A DNA stretch of 64,000 nucleotides from Bradyrhizobium iriomotense (GCF_030160715.1 NZ_BSOW01000004.1:248001-312000), one strand, 5' to 3'; positions 28,773 through 40,533 are shown, counted from the first letter of the stretch. The notes: generated by a model not told the origin, from the letters alone. Made by a program: numbers and translations.

Positions 28773-29381
28773 ATGTTCACCGGCATTGTCACTGATATCG
28801 GCGAGATCGTCAGCCTGACGCCGACGGCGCAGGGCCAGTTGCATCGCTTGCGCATCGCCTGCCGCTATGATCGTGCGACCATCGCCGATGGCGCCTCGAT
28901 CGCCTGCAACGGCGTCTGCCTGACGGTGGTGGCTTCCGGCGTCGAAGGCGGCAAGACCTGGTTCGACGTCGACGCCGCGGCCGAGACGCTGGCGCTGACG
29001 ACGGCCAAGCACTGGAAGGTGGGCACCAAGCTCAACCTCGAGCGCGCGCTGAAGATCGGCGACGAGCTCGGCGGCCATATCGTCGCAGGTCACGCCGACG
29101 GGATTGCGACCCTCGTCAGTCGCGAGGACCTGCCCGACATGGCGCGGTTCGAGCTCAAGACCACGCGGGAGCTCGCGCGCTTCATCGCGACCAAGGGCTC
29201 GATCACGCTGGACGGCGTGTCCCTGACCATCAATACGGTCAGGGACGTGACCTTTTCCGTCCTGATCATTCCGCACACCCTCAGCGTCACAACCATCGGT
29301 GCCTGGCGCGCCGGGGACGAGGTCAATATCGAGGTCGACCTGATGGCCCGCTATGCGGCGCGGCTGACCGAAATGAAGTAG
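28773..29381 (+). CDS. ribE: Riboflavin synthase, alpha subunit
   Basis: A 202-residue enzyme that dismutates two lumazine molecules to riboflavin. It has two lumazine-binding repeats: the first opens with MFTGIVTDIG, the second with HIVAGHADG. It begins on the base after the ribD stop, so translation is probably coupled. Length and repeats are typical. A family C/REP-type repeat separates it from ribH. Confidence 0.95.
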   Translation: MFTGIVTDIGEIVSLTPTAQGQLHRLRIACRYDRATIADGASIACNGVCLTVVASGVEGGKTWFDVDAAAETLALTTAKHWKVGTKLNLERALKIGDELGGHIVAGHADGIATLVSREDLPDMARFELKTTRELARFIATKGSITLDGVSLTINTVRDVTFSVLIIPHTLSVTTIGAWRAGDEVNIEVDLMARYAARLTEMK

Positions 29382-29396
29382 CGGCAAGCAAAAGAT

Positions 29397-29483
29397 CGTC
29401 ATGCGCGGGCTTGACCCGCGCATCCATCCTCTTAAGAGGAGGCATGATCCGATGGATTGCCGGGTCAAGCCCGGCAACGACAG
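29397..29483. repeat. Intergenic repeat, family C variant
   Basis: A palindrome with CGGGCTTGACCCG, a central CATCCTCTTAAGAGGAGGCATG, and TGGATTGCCGGGTCAAGCCC. It lies between ribE and ribH inside an otherwise compact operon. A related degenerate copy is at 53286. Confidence 0.65.
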
Positions 29484-29495
29484 AGTAGGTGTTAA

Positions 29496-29987
29496 ATGGC
29501 AGACGCGCGGCGCGCACCCCTGAAGGACCAGACCGACATTTCCGGCGCGCGTGCGCTGATTGTCGAAGCGCGCTTCTATGACGACCTCCAGGATGCGCTT
29601 TTGGAAGGCGCGGTCGCCGAGTTGAAGGCGGCCGGCCTCACCCATGACGTGATCACGGTTCCCGGAGCGCTGGAAATCCCCGCAGCCGTGGCCATCGCGG
29701 TCGATGCTGCCGCGAGCAACGGGAAGCCCTATGACGCCGTGATTGCGCTCGGCTGCGTGATCCGCGGCGACACCATCCACTTCGAAATCGTCTCGCAGGA
29801 ATCCTCGCGCGCGCTGATGGATCTTGCCGTGGCGCGCAAGCTGCCGCTCGGCAATGGCATCCTCACCGTCAACACCGAGGAACAGGCCTGGGCGCGGGCG
29901 CGCGCCAGCGAGCTCAACAAGGGCGGCGATGCCGCGCGCGCGGCGCTTGCCATGCTGCGCATCAAGCGCCGCCTGGCGCGGACCTAA
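29496..29987 (+). CDS. ribH: 6,7-dimethyl-8-ribityllumazine synthase
   Basis: A 163-residue lumazine synthase; it joins the ribityl-pyrimidine with 3,4-dihydroxy-2-butanone 4-phosphate. The substrate blocks [12 protein letters not shown] and [16 protein letters not shown] are intact. It keeps the catalytic His within the IRGDT-HFE region and a normal C-terminus. It is the third riboflavin gene of the cluster, followed by nusB after 4 bases. Confidence 0.95.
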   Translation: MADARRAPLKDQTDISGARALIVEARFYDDLQDALLEGAVAELKAAGLTHDVITVPGALEIPAAVAIAVDAAASNGKPYDAVIALGCVIRGDTIHFEIVSQESSRALMDLAVARKLPLGNGILTVNTEEQAWARARASELNKGGDAARAALAMLRIKRRLART

Positions 29988-29991
29988 GGCC

Positions 29992-30486
29992 ATGGCGGAC
30001 ACCAGCAAAAAACAGCCGGGCGGCGTGGAGAAGAAAGCGAACCGGCGCGGTGCCGCGCGGCTCGCGGCCGTGCAGGCGCTCTACCAGATGGACATTGCGG
30101 GCGCTGGGATCAACGACATCTTCGCCGAGTTCGAGAGCCATTGGCTCGGCAACGAGGTCGAAGGCGATAAGTATCTGCCGGCGGAAGCTGCCTTCTTTCG
30201 CGACGTCGTCTCGGGCGTCGTGCGCGACCAGAAGAAGCTCGATCCGCTGATCGACGAGGCGCTGTCGAAGGGCTGGCCTCTGAAGCGCATCGAGGCGATC
30301 CTGCGCGCCGTGCTGCGGGCAGGGGCCTATGAATTGGAACATCGCAAGGACGTGCCGGGCCGCGTTGTGGTCTCCGAATATGTCGACGTTGCCAACGCCT
30401 TCGTCGATCGCGAGGAGACCGGCATGGTCAACGCGGTGCTCGACCAGATCGGCCGCCACTTTCGCGGCGACGAGTTCGGGCGGTAG
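29992..30486 (+). CDS. nusB: Transcription antitermination factor NusB
   Basis: A 164-residue all-helical RNA-binding protein that acts with NusE/S10 in rRNA antitermination. The conserved start RRGAARLAAVQALYQMDIAG and the late EILRAVLRAGAYEL-like stretch (EAILRAVLRAGAYELEHR), PGRVVVSEYVDVANAF are present. An N-terminal Lys-rich tail of about 18 residues precedes the domain. It follows ribH by four bases, a gene order common in alphaproteobacteria. Confidence 0.94.
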   Translation: MADTSKKQPGGVEKKANRRGAARLAAVQALYQMDIAGAGINDIFAEFESHWLGNEVEGDKYLPAEAAFFRDVVSGVVRDQKKLDPLIDEALSKGWPLKRIEAILRAVLRAGAYELEHRKDVPGRVVVSEYVDVANAFVDREETGMVNAVLDQIGRHFRGDEFGR

Positions 30487-30500
30487 GAGTTACACATTCC

Positions 30501-30604
30501 GCTGTCATCACCCGCGAAAGCGGGTGATCCAGTACGCCGCGGCAGCGGTACTTGATATCAGGCGTCTCGGCGTACTGGATCGCCCGGTCAAGCCGGGCGA
30601 TGAC
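30501..30604. repeat. Intergenic repeat, family C (copy)
   Basis: Contains ACCCGCGAAAGCGGGTGATC, CCAGTACGCCGCGG, CGTACTGGATCG and CCCGGTCAAGCCGGGCGATG. It lies between nusB and thiL. The ends share TGTCAT/ATGAC with other copies. Confidence 0.75.
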
Positions 30605-30628
30605 GCCGGTGGTCGGGGCTGAACATCG

Positions 30629-31627
30629 ATGGCGAACCCGCAACATCCCTCCGGCGAAGACTCCCTCATCGCGCGCTATTTCAAGCCGCTGGCGACTGAC
30701 CCCGGTGCGTTCGGGCTCGTCGATGATGCCGCCATCCTGAAATCTTCGGGCGAGGACATCGTCGTCACCACGGACGCCGTGGTCGAAGGCGTGCATTATC
30801 TTGCGGACGATCCGCCCGACACCATCGCCCGCAAGGCGCTGCGGGTGAACCTGTCCGACCTTGCGGCCAAGGGCGCGACGCCTGCGGGCTTCGTGCTGAC
30901 GCTGGCGCTGCGCACCAAGGACGATGGCTGGCTGAAGCCATTCGCCGATGCGCTGGGCGAGGACGCCAGGAGCTTCGCGTGCCCGCTGCTCGGCGGGGAC
31001 ACGGTCTCCACGCCAGGACCGCAGATGATCTCGATCACCGCCTTCGGCCGCGTGCAGTCGGGGCGCATGGTCGGCCGCACCGGTGCCATGGCCGGCGACC
31101 GCATCATCGTGACAGGCACGATTGGCGATGCCGCACTCGGCCTCGACGTGCTCAAGGGCGGCGCTGCCGCGAAGGCGCTGGCGTCCGATCCGGCCGCGCG
31201 GGATATCCTGGTCGCACGCTACCGCATCCCGCAGCCCCGCAATGTGCTGGCGCAGGCCGTGCGCGACTATGCGAGCGCTGCGATGGATGTCTCCGACGGG
31301 CTTGCCGGCGACCTCGCCAAGCTCTGCGCAGCCTCAGGCGTGTCAGCCACGATCGATACGGTCAGCGTACCGCTGTCGGCGCCGACCGCCGGTCTCGTTG
31401 CGCGCGGCGCCGTCGGGATCGAGGCGCTGCTGTCCGGTGGCGATGACTATGAGCTTTTGTGCACTCTTCCCGAAGCGCGCTGCGCCGACCTGATTGCGGC
31501 CGGGCGGGCGGCAGGCGTGGCCGTGACCGCCATCGGAACGATAGTGCCGGGAAATGAGGCGCCGCGCTTCCTGGATGGCGCGGGCGGGGAACTGGTCCTC
31601 AAGCGGCTGTCCTACAGCCACTTCTAG
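30629..31627 (+). CDS. thiL: Thiamine-monophosphate kinase
   Basis: A 332-residue PurM-like kinase making thiamine diphosphate from thiamine monophosphate. The ATP/Mg motifs are DDAAILK, TTDAVVEGVHY, NLSDLAAKGATP and LLGGDTV. The C-terminal half has MDVSDGLAGDLAKLC and LLSGGDDYELL. Length is typical. It lies after nusB, separated by a repeat. Confidence 0.95.
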   Translation: MANPQHPSGEDSLIARYFKPLATDPGAFGLVDDAAILKSSGEDIVVTTDAVVEGVHYLADDPPDTIARKALRVNLSDLAAKGATPAGFVLTLALRTKDDGWLKPFADALGEDARSFACPLLGGDTVSTPGPQMISITAFGRVQSGRMVGRTGAMAGDRIIVTGTIGDAALGLDVLKGGAAAKALASDPAARDILVARYRIPQPRNVLAQAVRDYASAAMDVSDGLAGDLAKLCAASGVSATIDTVSVPLSAPTAGLVARGAVGIEALLSGGDDYELLCTLPEARCADLIAAGRAAGVAVTAIGTIVPGNEAPRFLDGAGGELVLKRLSYSHF

Positions 31628-31844
31628 GAATTTCCGCGAAACGGGTGGCTTCGATCTAAATACCTGCCGAGATCGACGATTTTCGCGCCTCCGGCGTTGC
31701 ACGGGCATGGCGATTTTGGCAAGGTCCCCGGCCATCGGGGCTGCTCCTTTTTGGGGAGGCGCGGTCCCGCTTTAAGGCGCCACTCCGTCACAACGGGAAA
31801 AAATCGGCGCTGGGGGTACATCAAGGATCTGAGGCAAAATTCAC

Positions 31845-33965
<2,121 letters not shown>

Positions 33966-33990
33966 GCGGCGAGCACATCTCGAGACAAAA

Positions 33991-34017
33991 CCCCGCGGCG
34001 CGCGCCGCGGGGTTTTT
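33991..34017 (+). terminator. Intrinsic terminator of hppA
   Basis: A perfect GC stem, CCCCGCGGCGCG / CGCGCCGCGGGG (33991-34014 region), is followed by TTTTTG. It begins 26 bases after the hppA stop. Confidence 0.9.
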
Positions 34018-34045
34018 GTTTGGTGGGCCAGGGACCTCTCACCAC

Positions 34046-34123
34046 GTCATTGCGAGCGAAGCGAAGCAATCCAGAGTCTTTCCGCGGAGACGGTCTGGAT
34101 TGCTTCGCTTCGCTCGCAATGAC
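34046..34123. repeat. Palindromic intergenic repeat, family A (copy 2)
   Basis: Two nearly perfect inverted arms of about 30 bases, GTCATTGCGAGCGAAGCGAA... and ...TTCGCTTCGCTCGCAATGAC, enclose a short centre (CTTTCCGCGGAGACGG). It is the cleanest copy in the window, just after the hppA terminator. Confidence 0.85.
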
Positions 34124-34150
34124 GGTGGTGGTTAGCGCTCGGCTCGATCC

Positions 34151-35152
34151 CTACTGCACGTCCATCTGCAGCCCTTCCTTCTGGATGATGCTGGCGAATT
34201 TCTTCGTCTCGGCGTCCACGAAGGCGGAGAACTGCTCTGGCGTGCCGTAGTCGGCGCGGGCGCCCATGGCGGCAATGTTCTTCTTGATATCGTCGCGCTC
34301 CAGCATCGCCTTGACCTGAAGGTTCAGTGCCTCGAGCACCGCTGCGGGCACGTTCTTCGGCAGGAACACGCCGAACCAGGACGACACGTCGAAATTGGCA
34401 AGCTCCGGCGCGCTCTCGCGCATGGTCGGAAGGTTGGGCGCGAGCTCGCTGCGCTCCGGCGTGGTGACACAGAGCCCGTTGAGCGTGCCGTTCTGCACCT
34501 GAGGCAGGCTCGGATAGAGGTTGTCGAACAGGATCTGGATGTCGCCGGCGAGCGCCGCCTGGAGCGCGGGGCCGGCGCCGCGGAACGGGATGTGCGTCAT
34601 CTTCAGCCCGGTGAGCTGGAGAAACCAGGCGCCGGTGAGGTGAGGGCTCTGGCCGACGCCGGAGGAGGCGTAGCTGAACTTGTCCGGATTGGCCTTGAGG
34701 AAGGCGATCAGCTCCGGGATCGACTTGATGCCGCTCTTCGGATGCGCCGAGACGATGTTCGGGATCCGGATCATGTTGGAGACAGTCTGAAGCTGGTCGG
34801 CCTTGTAGCTGAGGTTCTTGAAGATGCTGTAGGCGATCGCGTTGGGGCCGGGATTGCCGATGAGGATGGTGTGGCCATCCGCCTTGGCGCGCACGGCTTC
34901 CGCGGTGCCGATGGTGCCGCCGCCGCCCGAGCGGTTCTCCACGACCGCCGACTGGCCCCAGGCGGCTTGCAGATGCGCCGCGAGCAGCCGTCCCATGACG
35001 TCGGTCGAGCCGCCGGCGGCTGCCGGCACGATGATGCGGATGTTCTCGGTGGGCTTCCAGCCCGCCAGGCTCGTGCGCGGCAGGATCGCCGCGGTCGACA
35101 GGGCTGCCGCGCCGGTCAGCAAGCGCCGGCGGGAAAACGATGTCCTGGTCAC
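34151..35152 (-). CDS. Bug/TctC-family periplasmic solute-binding protein
   Basis: A 333-residue extracytoplasmic binding protein of the tripartite tricarboxylate transporter family. The N-terminus carries a Tat-like signal (SFSRRRLLTGAAALSTAAIL). Family signatures include IRIIVPAAAGGSTDVMGRLLA, VVENRSGGGGTIG and IPFRGAGPALQAALAGD. The start is GTG at 35152 with GGGAG upstream. No TctA/TctB permease genes are adjacent, so it is an orphan, as is common in this family. Ligand unknown, probably a carboxylate. Confidence 0.88.
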   Translation of the reverse strand: MTRTSFSRRRLLTGAAALSTAAILPRTSLAGWKPTENIRIIVPAAAGGSTDVMGRLLAAHLQAAWGQSAVVENRSGGGGTIGTAEAVRAKADGHTILIGNPGPNAIAYSIFKNLSYKADQLQTVSNMIRIPNIVSAHPKSGIKSIPELIAFLKANPDKFSYASSGVGQSPHLTGAWFLQLTGLKMTHIPFRGAGPALQAALAGDIQILFDNLYPSLPQVQNGTLNGLCVTTPERSELAPNLPTMRESAPELANFDVSSWFGVFLPKNVPAAVLEALNLQVKAMLERDDIKKNIAAMGARADYGTPEQFSAFVDAETKKFASIIQKEGLQMDVQ

Positions 35153-35246
35153 GAATCCACTCCCTGCCTCTTGTTTTGCAGGGAGCGTAGGGAACGCGGC
35201 GCACTACCGCAAGCAGCGCGGAGCGGCACGACGCCGCAGCGTGACC

Positions 35247-35723
35247 TCAGTTGAAGCTGAGCAGCTTGAACAGCGGCGTGAGGTAGTTGAGCTCCTGACC
35301 CGATGTCGGCGTGGTGCGGCTGACGAAGTCGAAGATCTTGCCGTCCTGCAAGCCGTAATTGGCAAGCCGGCGCACGCGCCGGTTCTTGTCGAAGTAGATC
35401 GCGATCACGCGCTGGTCGACCACGCTCTGGTTCATGAAGGCGACCGGGCGCTGCGAGCGCTGAGAGATGTAGTAGAACACCTCGCCGTCGAGCGTTGCGA
35501 CGGTGGAGGGAGTGCCCATCACGATCAGGACCTGATCCTGGCTCGCGCCGAGCGGAATCTGCTCGAGTGCACCGGGCGGCAGGATGTAGCCCTTCTGGAA
35601 CTGCTCGCCGGTGCAGGCGGCAAGGGCGATGCTGACGAGTGCGGCAGCGGCGACGGCGCGCCAGCGCGTGTAATGGCCGCGCGCCTTGGCTCCGCGGTGG
35701 CTGGTCTGGTTCGAATTGGTCAT
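35247..35723 (-). CDS. bamE: Outer-membrane assembly lipoprotein BamE
   Basis: A 158-residue lipoprotein of the SmpA/OmlA family; BamE is an accessory part of the Bam complex, which inserts beta-barrels in the outer membrane. The lipobox is LAAC with Cys37, after a basic N-terminus and a hydrophobic stretch. The domain shows PLGASQDQVLIVMGTPS and a DGEVFYYIS beta strand. Ribosome-binding site is weak. It is divergent from the ubiquinol-cytochrome c chaperone gene, with 98 bases between starts. Confidence 0.9.
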   Translation of the reverse strand: MTNSNQTSHRGAKARGHYTRWRAVAAAALVSIALAACTGEQFQKGYILPPGALEQIPLGASQDQVLIVMGTPSTVATLDGEVFYYISQRSQRPVAFMNQSVVDQRVIAIYFDKNRRVRRLANYGLQDGKIFDFVSRTTPTSGQELNYLTPLFKLLSFN

Positions 35724-35821
35724 TCTCGGAACTATCCCGTCCCCTTGCGTCGCGCGAGGCGCTGAAGTACCGGGCAGACGCGGCGCGCGCAACCCGTGCG
35801 CGCTCGCTTGCGGAACCCACA

Positions 35822-36373
35822 ATGCTCTGGCCGTTCAAACACTTCAGGAAACCCCGGCTAGCCCCGCGCGGCACCATTGAGACCATCTATGGCATGATCG
35901 TGACGCAGGCGCGAGAACCCATGTTTTACCGGAACTTGGCCGTCCCGGACACGGTTAACGGCCGATTCGACCTGCTACTTCTGCATTTGTGGCTTCTCCT
36001 GCGCCGGCTGCGGGCGGCTTCCGACGGCACCGAGCTGTCCCAGGCGCTGTTCGACCGCTTCTGCGAGGACATGGACGACAATCTGCGGGAGATGGGTATC
36101 GGGGATCAGACCGTCCCCAAGCGGATGCGGTCCTTTGGAGAGGCCTTTTATGGCCGGGCCCGGGCCTACGACCAGGCCATGGACGAGGGCGGCGAGGCGC
36201 TGGCATCGGCGATCTCCAAGAATATCTTGAATGGGACGGGCAACGCGCAGGCGGAGCGGCTTGCGGCCTATGCCAGGGCCACGGAAGCTGATCTCGCCCG
36301 TACCGACCAGGGCGCGCTGCTGCGCGGTTCATTTGCGTTTCCATCGCCGCCAGGGGAGCATGTGGCGCCATGA
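35822..36373 (+). CDS. Ubiquinol-cytochrome c chaperone family protein
   Basis: A 183-residue protein of the CBP3/UQCC1 family, which helps assemble cytochrome bc1. The family block is visible as YGMIVTQAREPMFYRNLAVPDTVNGRFDLLLLHLWLLLRRL split across residues 24-64, and EDMDDNLREMGIGDQTVPKRMR. ATG at 35822 is chosen since upstream in-frame sequence lacks family character. Its end overlaps the next gene by four bases. Confidence 0.88.
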   Translation: MLWPFKHFRKPRLAPRGTIETIYGMIVTQAREPMFYRNLAVPDTVNGRFDLLLLHLWLLLRRLRAASDGTELSQALFDRFCEDMDDNLREMGIGDQTVPKRMRSFGEAFYGRARAYDQAMDEGGEALASAISKNILNGTGNAQAERLAAYARATEADLARTDQGALLRGSFAFPSPPGEHVAP

Positions 36374-36945
36374 GCAGACTCAATGCCGGACCCGAGAACG
36401 ATCCATGGCGCGTGCCTGTGATCGCGGCGCAGATCCCGGACACCGGCCTGCATCGCCAGATCGAGGCATCGAGCCGCGAGCGCGAGGCCATCGCCGAGGT
36501 CGCGGGTGTTCGCGAGGTCCTCTCCGCCCAGGCCTCTTTCGACGTGTCTCCGAAGAGCGGCGGCCGGGTGCACGTCACCGGCCACGTCCGGGCACGGATC
36601 GGCCAGACCTGCGTGGTGACGCTCGACCCGATCGAGAGCGAGATCGACGAGGAGATCGACCTGATGTTCGCCCCCGAAGCCGAGGCGCGGCGCCTCGCCG
36701 ACCTCATCGAGGAGGGGCAGGATAGCGACGACACGGAGGCTGCCCCCGAACCGCCGGAGGCGATCATTGCCGGCGTCATCGACCTCGGCCGGCTGGCGAC
36801 GGAGGCCCTGTTTCTGGGCATCGACCCCTATCCGCGAAAGCCGGGGGCAGTATTCGAGGCGCAGGTGACCGCCCCCGATCCCGAGGATCACCCCTTTGCC
36901 GCGCTGAAGGAGGCCCTTCTTCAGGACAAGCCCAAGCGCAAATGA
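36370..36945 (+). CDS. YceD/DUF177-family protein
   Basis: A 191-residue protein of the DUF177 (YceD) family, which is associated with large-ribosomal-subunit (23S rRNA) accumulation in bacteria and plants. A conserved mid-region has RVHVTGHVRARIGQTCVVTL with the single Cys, followed by a Glu/Asp-rich stretch and a late acidic-basic tail (PFAALKEALLQDKPKRK). Start overlaps the preceding gene by ATGA. The usual neighbour rpmF is missing; plsX follows after 309 bases. Confidence 0.86.
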   Translation: MSRLNAGPENDPWRVPVIAAQIPDTGLHRQIEASSREREAIAEVAGVREVLSAQASFDVSPKSGGRVHVTGHVRARIGQTCVVTLDPIESEIDEEIDLMFAPEAEARRLADLIEEGQDSDDTEAAPEPPEAIIAGVIDLGRLATEALFLGIDPYPRKPGAVFEAQVTAPDPEDHPFAALKEALLQDKPKRK

Positions 36946-37254
36946 AGGCAAATAACGGTGCATTGCGGGCGGGCTCGCTTTGCGATGCGCATGAATGATT
37001 TGCCTCGTCAGGTTGAAGGATTGCTTCATCGAGTTGATTTCATGATGTTTTTCTCGCTGGGACGGGCCCAATCCGTGATCGCCCGGGATGTAAAAGGCTG
37101 GGGTCAAGAGGTTGTTTCGACGCGGGGAAACGCTATTGTCGCGGCCCGGTCCGGGTGCGGCGTGGTGCTTGGCCGATCGCTATTGATGATGGCGAACCCA
37201 CTACGCGGCCCCGCTAGTTTTTAGACCGCACGAGACGAGGTTTCCGGGACGTTC
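36946..37254. other. Intergenic region between yceD and plsX
   Basis: This 309-base gap would normally hold rpmF in many bacteria, but no L32-like sequence is present. An 88-codon frame exists at 36958-37224 but shows no family pattern and lacks a ribosome-binding site. It probably carries the plsX promoter. Confidence 0.4.
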
Positions 37255-38316
37255 ATGCCAAGCAAGGTTCGAATCGCGCTTGACGCCATGGGAGGCGATG
37301 TCGGCGCGCCCGTCGTCATTCCTGGCGCGGCCATCTCGCTTGCCCGGCATCGCGATACGGAATTCCTCCTCGTCGGCGACCGCGCCAAGATCGAGCCCGA
37401 GCTGGACAAGCATCCGGCGCTGAAGGCGGCCTCCAGGGTCATCCACACCGACGTTGCCGTCAGCATGGAGGACAAGCCGAGCCAGGCGCTGCGGCGCGGC
37501 CGCAAGACCTCCTCGATGTGGCTCGCGATCGACGCCGTGAAGAAAGGCGAGGCCGATGTCGCAGTCTCCGCCGGCAACACCGGCGCGCTGATGGCGATGT
37601 CGCGCTTCCACCTGCGCACGCTGCCGGGCATCGACCGCCCAGCCATTGCCGGGATGTGGCCGACCAAGCGCGGCGATTCAGTCGTGCTCGACCTCGGCGC
37701 CACCATCGGCGGCGATGCGCACCATCTGGTGTCGCTCGCAGTCATGGGCGCAGCGATGGCAAGCGTCTTGTTCAACAAGCCGCGCCCCACGGTCGGCCTG
37801 CTCAACATTGGGACCGAGGAGATCAAGGGCCACGAGGAGATCCGCGAGGCCGGCGAAACGCTGCGCGCGATGAACCTGCCGCAGCTCGACTATCTCGGCT
37901 TCGTCGAGGGCGACGGCATCGGCAAGGGTCTCGCCGACGTGATCGTGACCGAGGGTTTCAGCGGTAACATCGCGCTCAAGGCCGCTGAGGGAACCGCACG
38001 ACAGATGGCGGAATTGCTCCGTAACGAGATGCAGCGGAGCTGGATGTCCAAGCTCGGCTACCTCTTCGCGCGCAACGCCTTCCAGGCCCTGCGTGACAAG
38101 ATGGACCCCAACAAGTCCAACGGCGGCGTGTTCCTCGGATTGAACGGGGTCGTGGTCAAGAGCCATGGCGGAATCAGCGCCGAAGGCTTTGCCTATGCGA
38201 TCGAGGTTGGCTATGAGATGGTGCATTACGATCTCCTCACCAAGATCAATCAGATGCTCAACCGCGACGGTGGCGCGCTGACTTCAGTGCCGACCGCGCA
38301 GGAGGCTGTTTCGTGA
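37255..38316 (+). CDS. plsX: Phosphate acyltransferase PlsX
   Basis: A 353-residue enzyme that makes acyl-phosphate from acyl-ACP, the first step of phospholipid synthesis through PlsY. The family start [19 protein letters not shown], the [15 protein letters not shown] block and the [16 protein letters not shown] block are all intact. Its stop overlaps the fabH GTG start by four bases, which suggests coupling. Confidence 0.95.
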   Translation: MPSKVRIALDAMGGDVGAPVVIPGAAISLARHRDTEFLLVGDRAKIEPELDKHPALKAASRVIHTDVAVSMEDKPSQALRRGRKTSSMWLAIDAVKKGEADVAVSAGNTGALMAMSRFHLRTLPGIDRPAIAGMWPTKRGDSVVLDLGATIGGDAHHLVSLAVMGAAMASVLFNKPRPTVGLLNIGTEEIKGHEEIREAGETLRAMNLPQLDYLGFVEGDGIGKGLADVIVTEGFSGNIALKAAEGTARQMAELLRNEMQRSWMSKLGYLFARNAFQALRDKMDPNKSNGGVFLGLNGVVVKSHGGISAEGFAYAIEVGYEMVHYDLLTKINQMLNRDGGALTSVPTAQEAVS

Positions 38317-39290
38317 CTCAAATTCGATCGGTCGTGCTCGGCTGCGGCTCCTATCTGCCGGAGCGGGTTGTGACCAATGCCGAGTTGGCGGCCCGCATCG
38401 ACACATCGGACGAGTGGATCGTGCAACGCACGGGCATTCGCGAGCGCCACATCGCTGATGACGACGAGTTCACCTCGCACCTTGCGATCAAGGCGGCGCG
38501 CGCGGCGCTCGCGCATGCCCGGCTGGATCCGCAGGCGATCGATCTGATCGTGCTCGCGACCTCGACGCCCGACAACACGTTTCCGGCGACCGCAGTCGCT
38601 GTTCAGCACGGGCTCGGCATCAACCATGGCGCGGCGTTCGACCTGCAGGCGGTCTGCTCCGGCTTCGTGTTCGCGCTCGCCACTGCCGACAACTTCCTGC
38701 GCACGGGCGCCTACAAGCGCGCGCTGGTGATCGGCGCGGAAACCTTCTCGCGCATCCTCGACTGGAACGACCGCGGCACCTGCGTGCTGTTCGGCGACGG
38801 CGCCGGCGCCATCGTGCTGGAGGCGCAGACGCAACCGGGCAAGACCTCCGACAGCGGCGTGCTGACCACGCATCTGCGTTCGGACGGCCGACACAAGGCC
38901 AAGCTGTTCGTCGATGGCGGTCCCAGTTCGACCAGAACGGTCGGCCACCTGCGCATGGAAGGCAAGGAGGTGTTCAAGCACGCGGTCGGCATGATCACCG
39001 ACGTGATCGTCGATGCCTTCAACGCCACCGGCATCACCGCCGAGGACATCAACTGGTTCATCCCGCACCAGGCCAACAAGCGAATCATCGATGCGTCCGC
39101 CCACAAGCTGCATATTGCGCCGCAGAAGGTGGTGCTGACCGTCGACAAGCACGGCAACACCTCGGCAGCCTCGATTCCGCTGGCGCTGTCGGTCGCTGTG
39201 AAGGACGGTCGGGTGAAGAAGGGCGACCTGCTGCTGCTCGAAGCGATGGGGGGCGGCTTCACCTGGGGTTCCGCACTCGTCCGCTGGTAG
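38313..39290 (+). CDS. fabH: 3-oxoacyl-ACP synthase III
   Basis: A 325-residue thiolase-fold enzyme starting fatty-acid synthesis by condensing acetyl-CoA with malonyl-ACP. The nucleophile is C115 in LQAVCSGF. The catalytic His is in [10 protein letters not shown] and the Asn in KHGNTSAAS. Length is typical. GTG start, overlapping plsX. It is the second gene of the plsX-fabH lipid unit, upstream of ihfA as in other alphaproteobacteria. Confidence 0.96.
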   Translation: MTQIRSVVLGCGSYLPERVVTNAELAARIDTSDEWIVQRTGIRERHIADDDEFTSHLAIKAARAALAHARLDPQAIDLIVLATSTPDNTFPATAVAVQHGLGINHGAAFDLQAVCSGFVFALATADNFLRTGAYKRALVIGAETFSRILDWNDRGTCVLFGDGAGAIVLEAQTQPGKTSDSGVLTTHLRSDGRHKAKLFVDGGPSSTRTVGHLRMEGKEVFKHAVGMITDVIVDAFNATGITAEDINWFIPHQANKRIIDASAHKLHIAPQKVVLTVDKHGNTSAASIPLALSVAVKDGRVKKGDLLLLEAMGGGFTWGSALVRW

Positions 39291-39425
39291 TGGAGCGCGA
39301 TCTATAAAATTTTGCCGACATTACGGGCCATTTTGCCGGCTCAAGCGCCGCTGAGCGGGTTGACCGTCGTCTCGTAACCTCATAATTTTAGACGACAATT
39401 GTTCGCCGTGATGTGGGGCAGGGCG

Positions 39426-39767
39426 ATGACCGAGACTAGTAAAACCGTAACGCGTGTCGATCTCTGCGAAGCCGTCTACCAAAAGGTCGGCCTGTCGCGG
39501 ACGGAATCGTCTGCCTTTGTGGAACTCGTGTTGAAGGAGATCACCGATTGCCTCGAGCGGGGCGAGACGGTGAAACTGTCCTCGTTCGGCTCCTTCATGG
39601 TGCGTAAGAAGGGCCAGCGTATCGGCCGCAATCCGAAGACCGGTACCGAAGTGCCGATCTCGCCGCGCCGGGTGATGGTGTTCAAGCCGTCCGCCATCCT
39701 GAAGCAGCGGATCAACTCGCAACACAAGGCCAATGGCGACGGCAGCAAGACTCAAGCCGAGGCGTAA
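39426..39767 (+). CDS. ihfA: Integration host factor subunit alpha
   Basis: A 113-residue DNA-bending protein of the HU/IHF family. The signature [23 protein letters not shown] marks the DNA-contacting arm; the N-terminal helices ([15 protein letters not shown]) are those of IHF-alpha. It would pair with IHF-beta encoded elsewhere. ATG at 39426 is preferred over ATG at 39411 because it gives the usual MTxT start and follows GGGGCAGGG. Confidence 0.93.
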   Translation: MTETSKTVTRVDLCEAVYQKVGLSRTESSAFVELVLKEITDCLERGETVKLSSFGSFMVRKKGQRIGRNPKTGTEVPISPRRVMVFKPSAILKQRINSQHKANGDGSKTQAEA

Positions 39768-39791
39768 TCGCCTCCGATAAGGAGCCGGCAT

Positions 39792-40361
39792 TTGGACAAG
39801 GCGCCGGATGCGTTCCGCACCATCAGCGAAGTAGCGCAGGACTTGGACATCCCGCAGCACGTCCTGCGGTTCTGGGAGACCCGCTTCTCCCAGATCAAGC
39901 CGATGAAGCGCAGCGGCGGCCGCCGCTACTACCGCCCCGACGACGTCGACCTGCTCAAGGGTATCCGCCGGCTGCTCTACGGCGAGGGCTATACCATCCG
40001 CGGCGTGCAGCGGATCCTGAAAGAACACGGCATCAAGTCGGTCCAGGGGCTCGCCGATTCGTCGGCCGCGGTCTCGTTCGGTGCGATCGAGGACGCGATC
40101 GGGCAGAGCCTGATGGAGACCGAGGAGGAACAAGAGGTCCGCGGCGTCGACACCGACGACGACGATTACCAGGGCGAGGAGGAGGAAGGCATCGACTTCC
40201 GCTTCGCCGAGATCGACGACGAGGAGGTCCTCACCACCTTCCGCAAGGGCCCGAGCGAGCGGGCCGGCCCGAATCCGGCCGACCGGGAACGGCTGGAGCG
40301 GGCGCTCCAGGACCTCGTCGCCTGCCGCGAGCTGCTCGACGAGGCGCTCAAGGCCGGTTGA
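39792..40361 (+). CDS. MerR-family transcriptional regulator
   Basis: A 189-residue regulator. Residues 9-80 form a MerR winged helix ([51 protein letters not shown]). The rest is very acidic ([18 protein letters not shown] and GEEEEG) and ends in a helix. There is no metal-binding Cys set. The TTG start is set by AAGGAG seven bases upstream. It follows ihfA by 24 bases, a conserved pairing in alphaproteobacteria; its targets are unknown. Confidence 0.88.
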   Translation: MDKAPDAFRTISEVAQDLDIPQHVLRFWETRFSQIKPMKRSGGRRYYRPDDVDLLKGIRRLLYGEGYTIRGVQRILKEHGIKSVQGLADSSAAVSFGAIEDAIGQSLMETEEEQEVRGVDTDDDDYQGEEEEGIDFRFAEIDDEEVLTTFRKGPSERAGPNPADRERLERALQDLVACRELLDEALKAG

Positions 40362-40455
40362 GCAGGCCCGTTCTCCGATTTGATAGAGATGTTCCCGGTG
40401 TGCGGGCGGTCACCGCCTTGCGCAAAGCCCTGATCCTAGCTATGGGAACGGCATT

Positions 40456-40533
40456 CGGAGCGTGGCGCAGCCCGGTTAGCGCACTAGTCTGGGAGACTAG
40501 GGGTCGGAGGTTCAAATCCTCTCGCTCCGACCA
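40456..40533 (+). tRNA. tRNA-Pro (anticodon GGG)
   Basis: The cloverleaf folds: acceptor CGGAGCG / CGCTCCG, D stem GCGC / GCGC, anticodon stem CTAGT / ACTAG with loop CTGGGAG (anticodon GGG), T stem GGAGG / CCTCT with TTCAAAT loop. The gene ends in an encoded ACCA. Its last 41 bases are repeated imperfectly at 44341. Confidence 0.95.
40493..40533 (+). other. Putative attachment site (left) inside tRNA-Pro
   Basis: The 3' 41 bases of the tRNA. The last 17 (TCCTCTCGCTCCGACCA) are identical to the end of the copy at 44341-44381. This is the pattern left when an element integrates into a tRNA 3' end. Confidence 0.6.

Noticed and set aside
27525..30008. An 827-codon antisense frame across nrdR, ribD, ribE and ribH
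   Set aside because: It spans several real genes and a repeat, has no domain and no start signal; a GC-driven shadow.
36958..37224. 88-codon frame between yceD and plsX, considered as rpmF
   Set aside because: It lacks the Cys-rich L32 pattern and any start signal.
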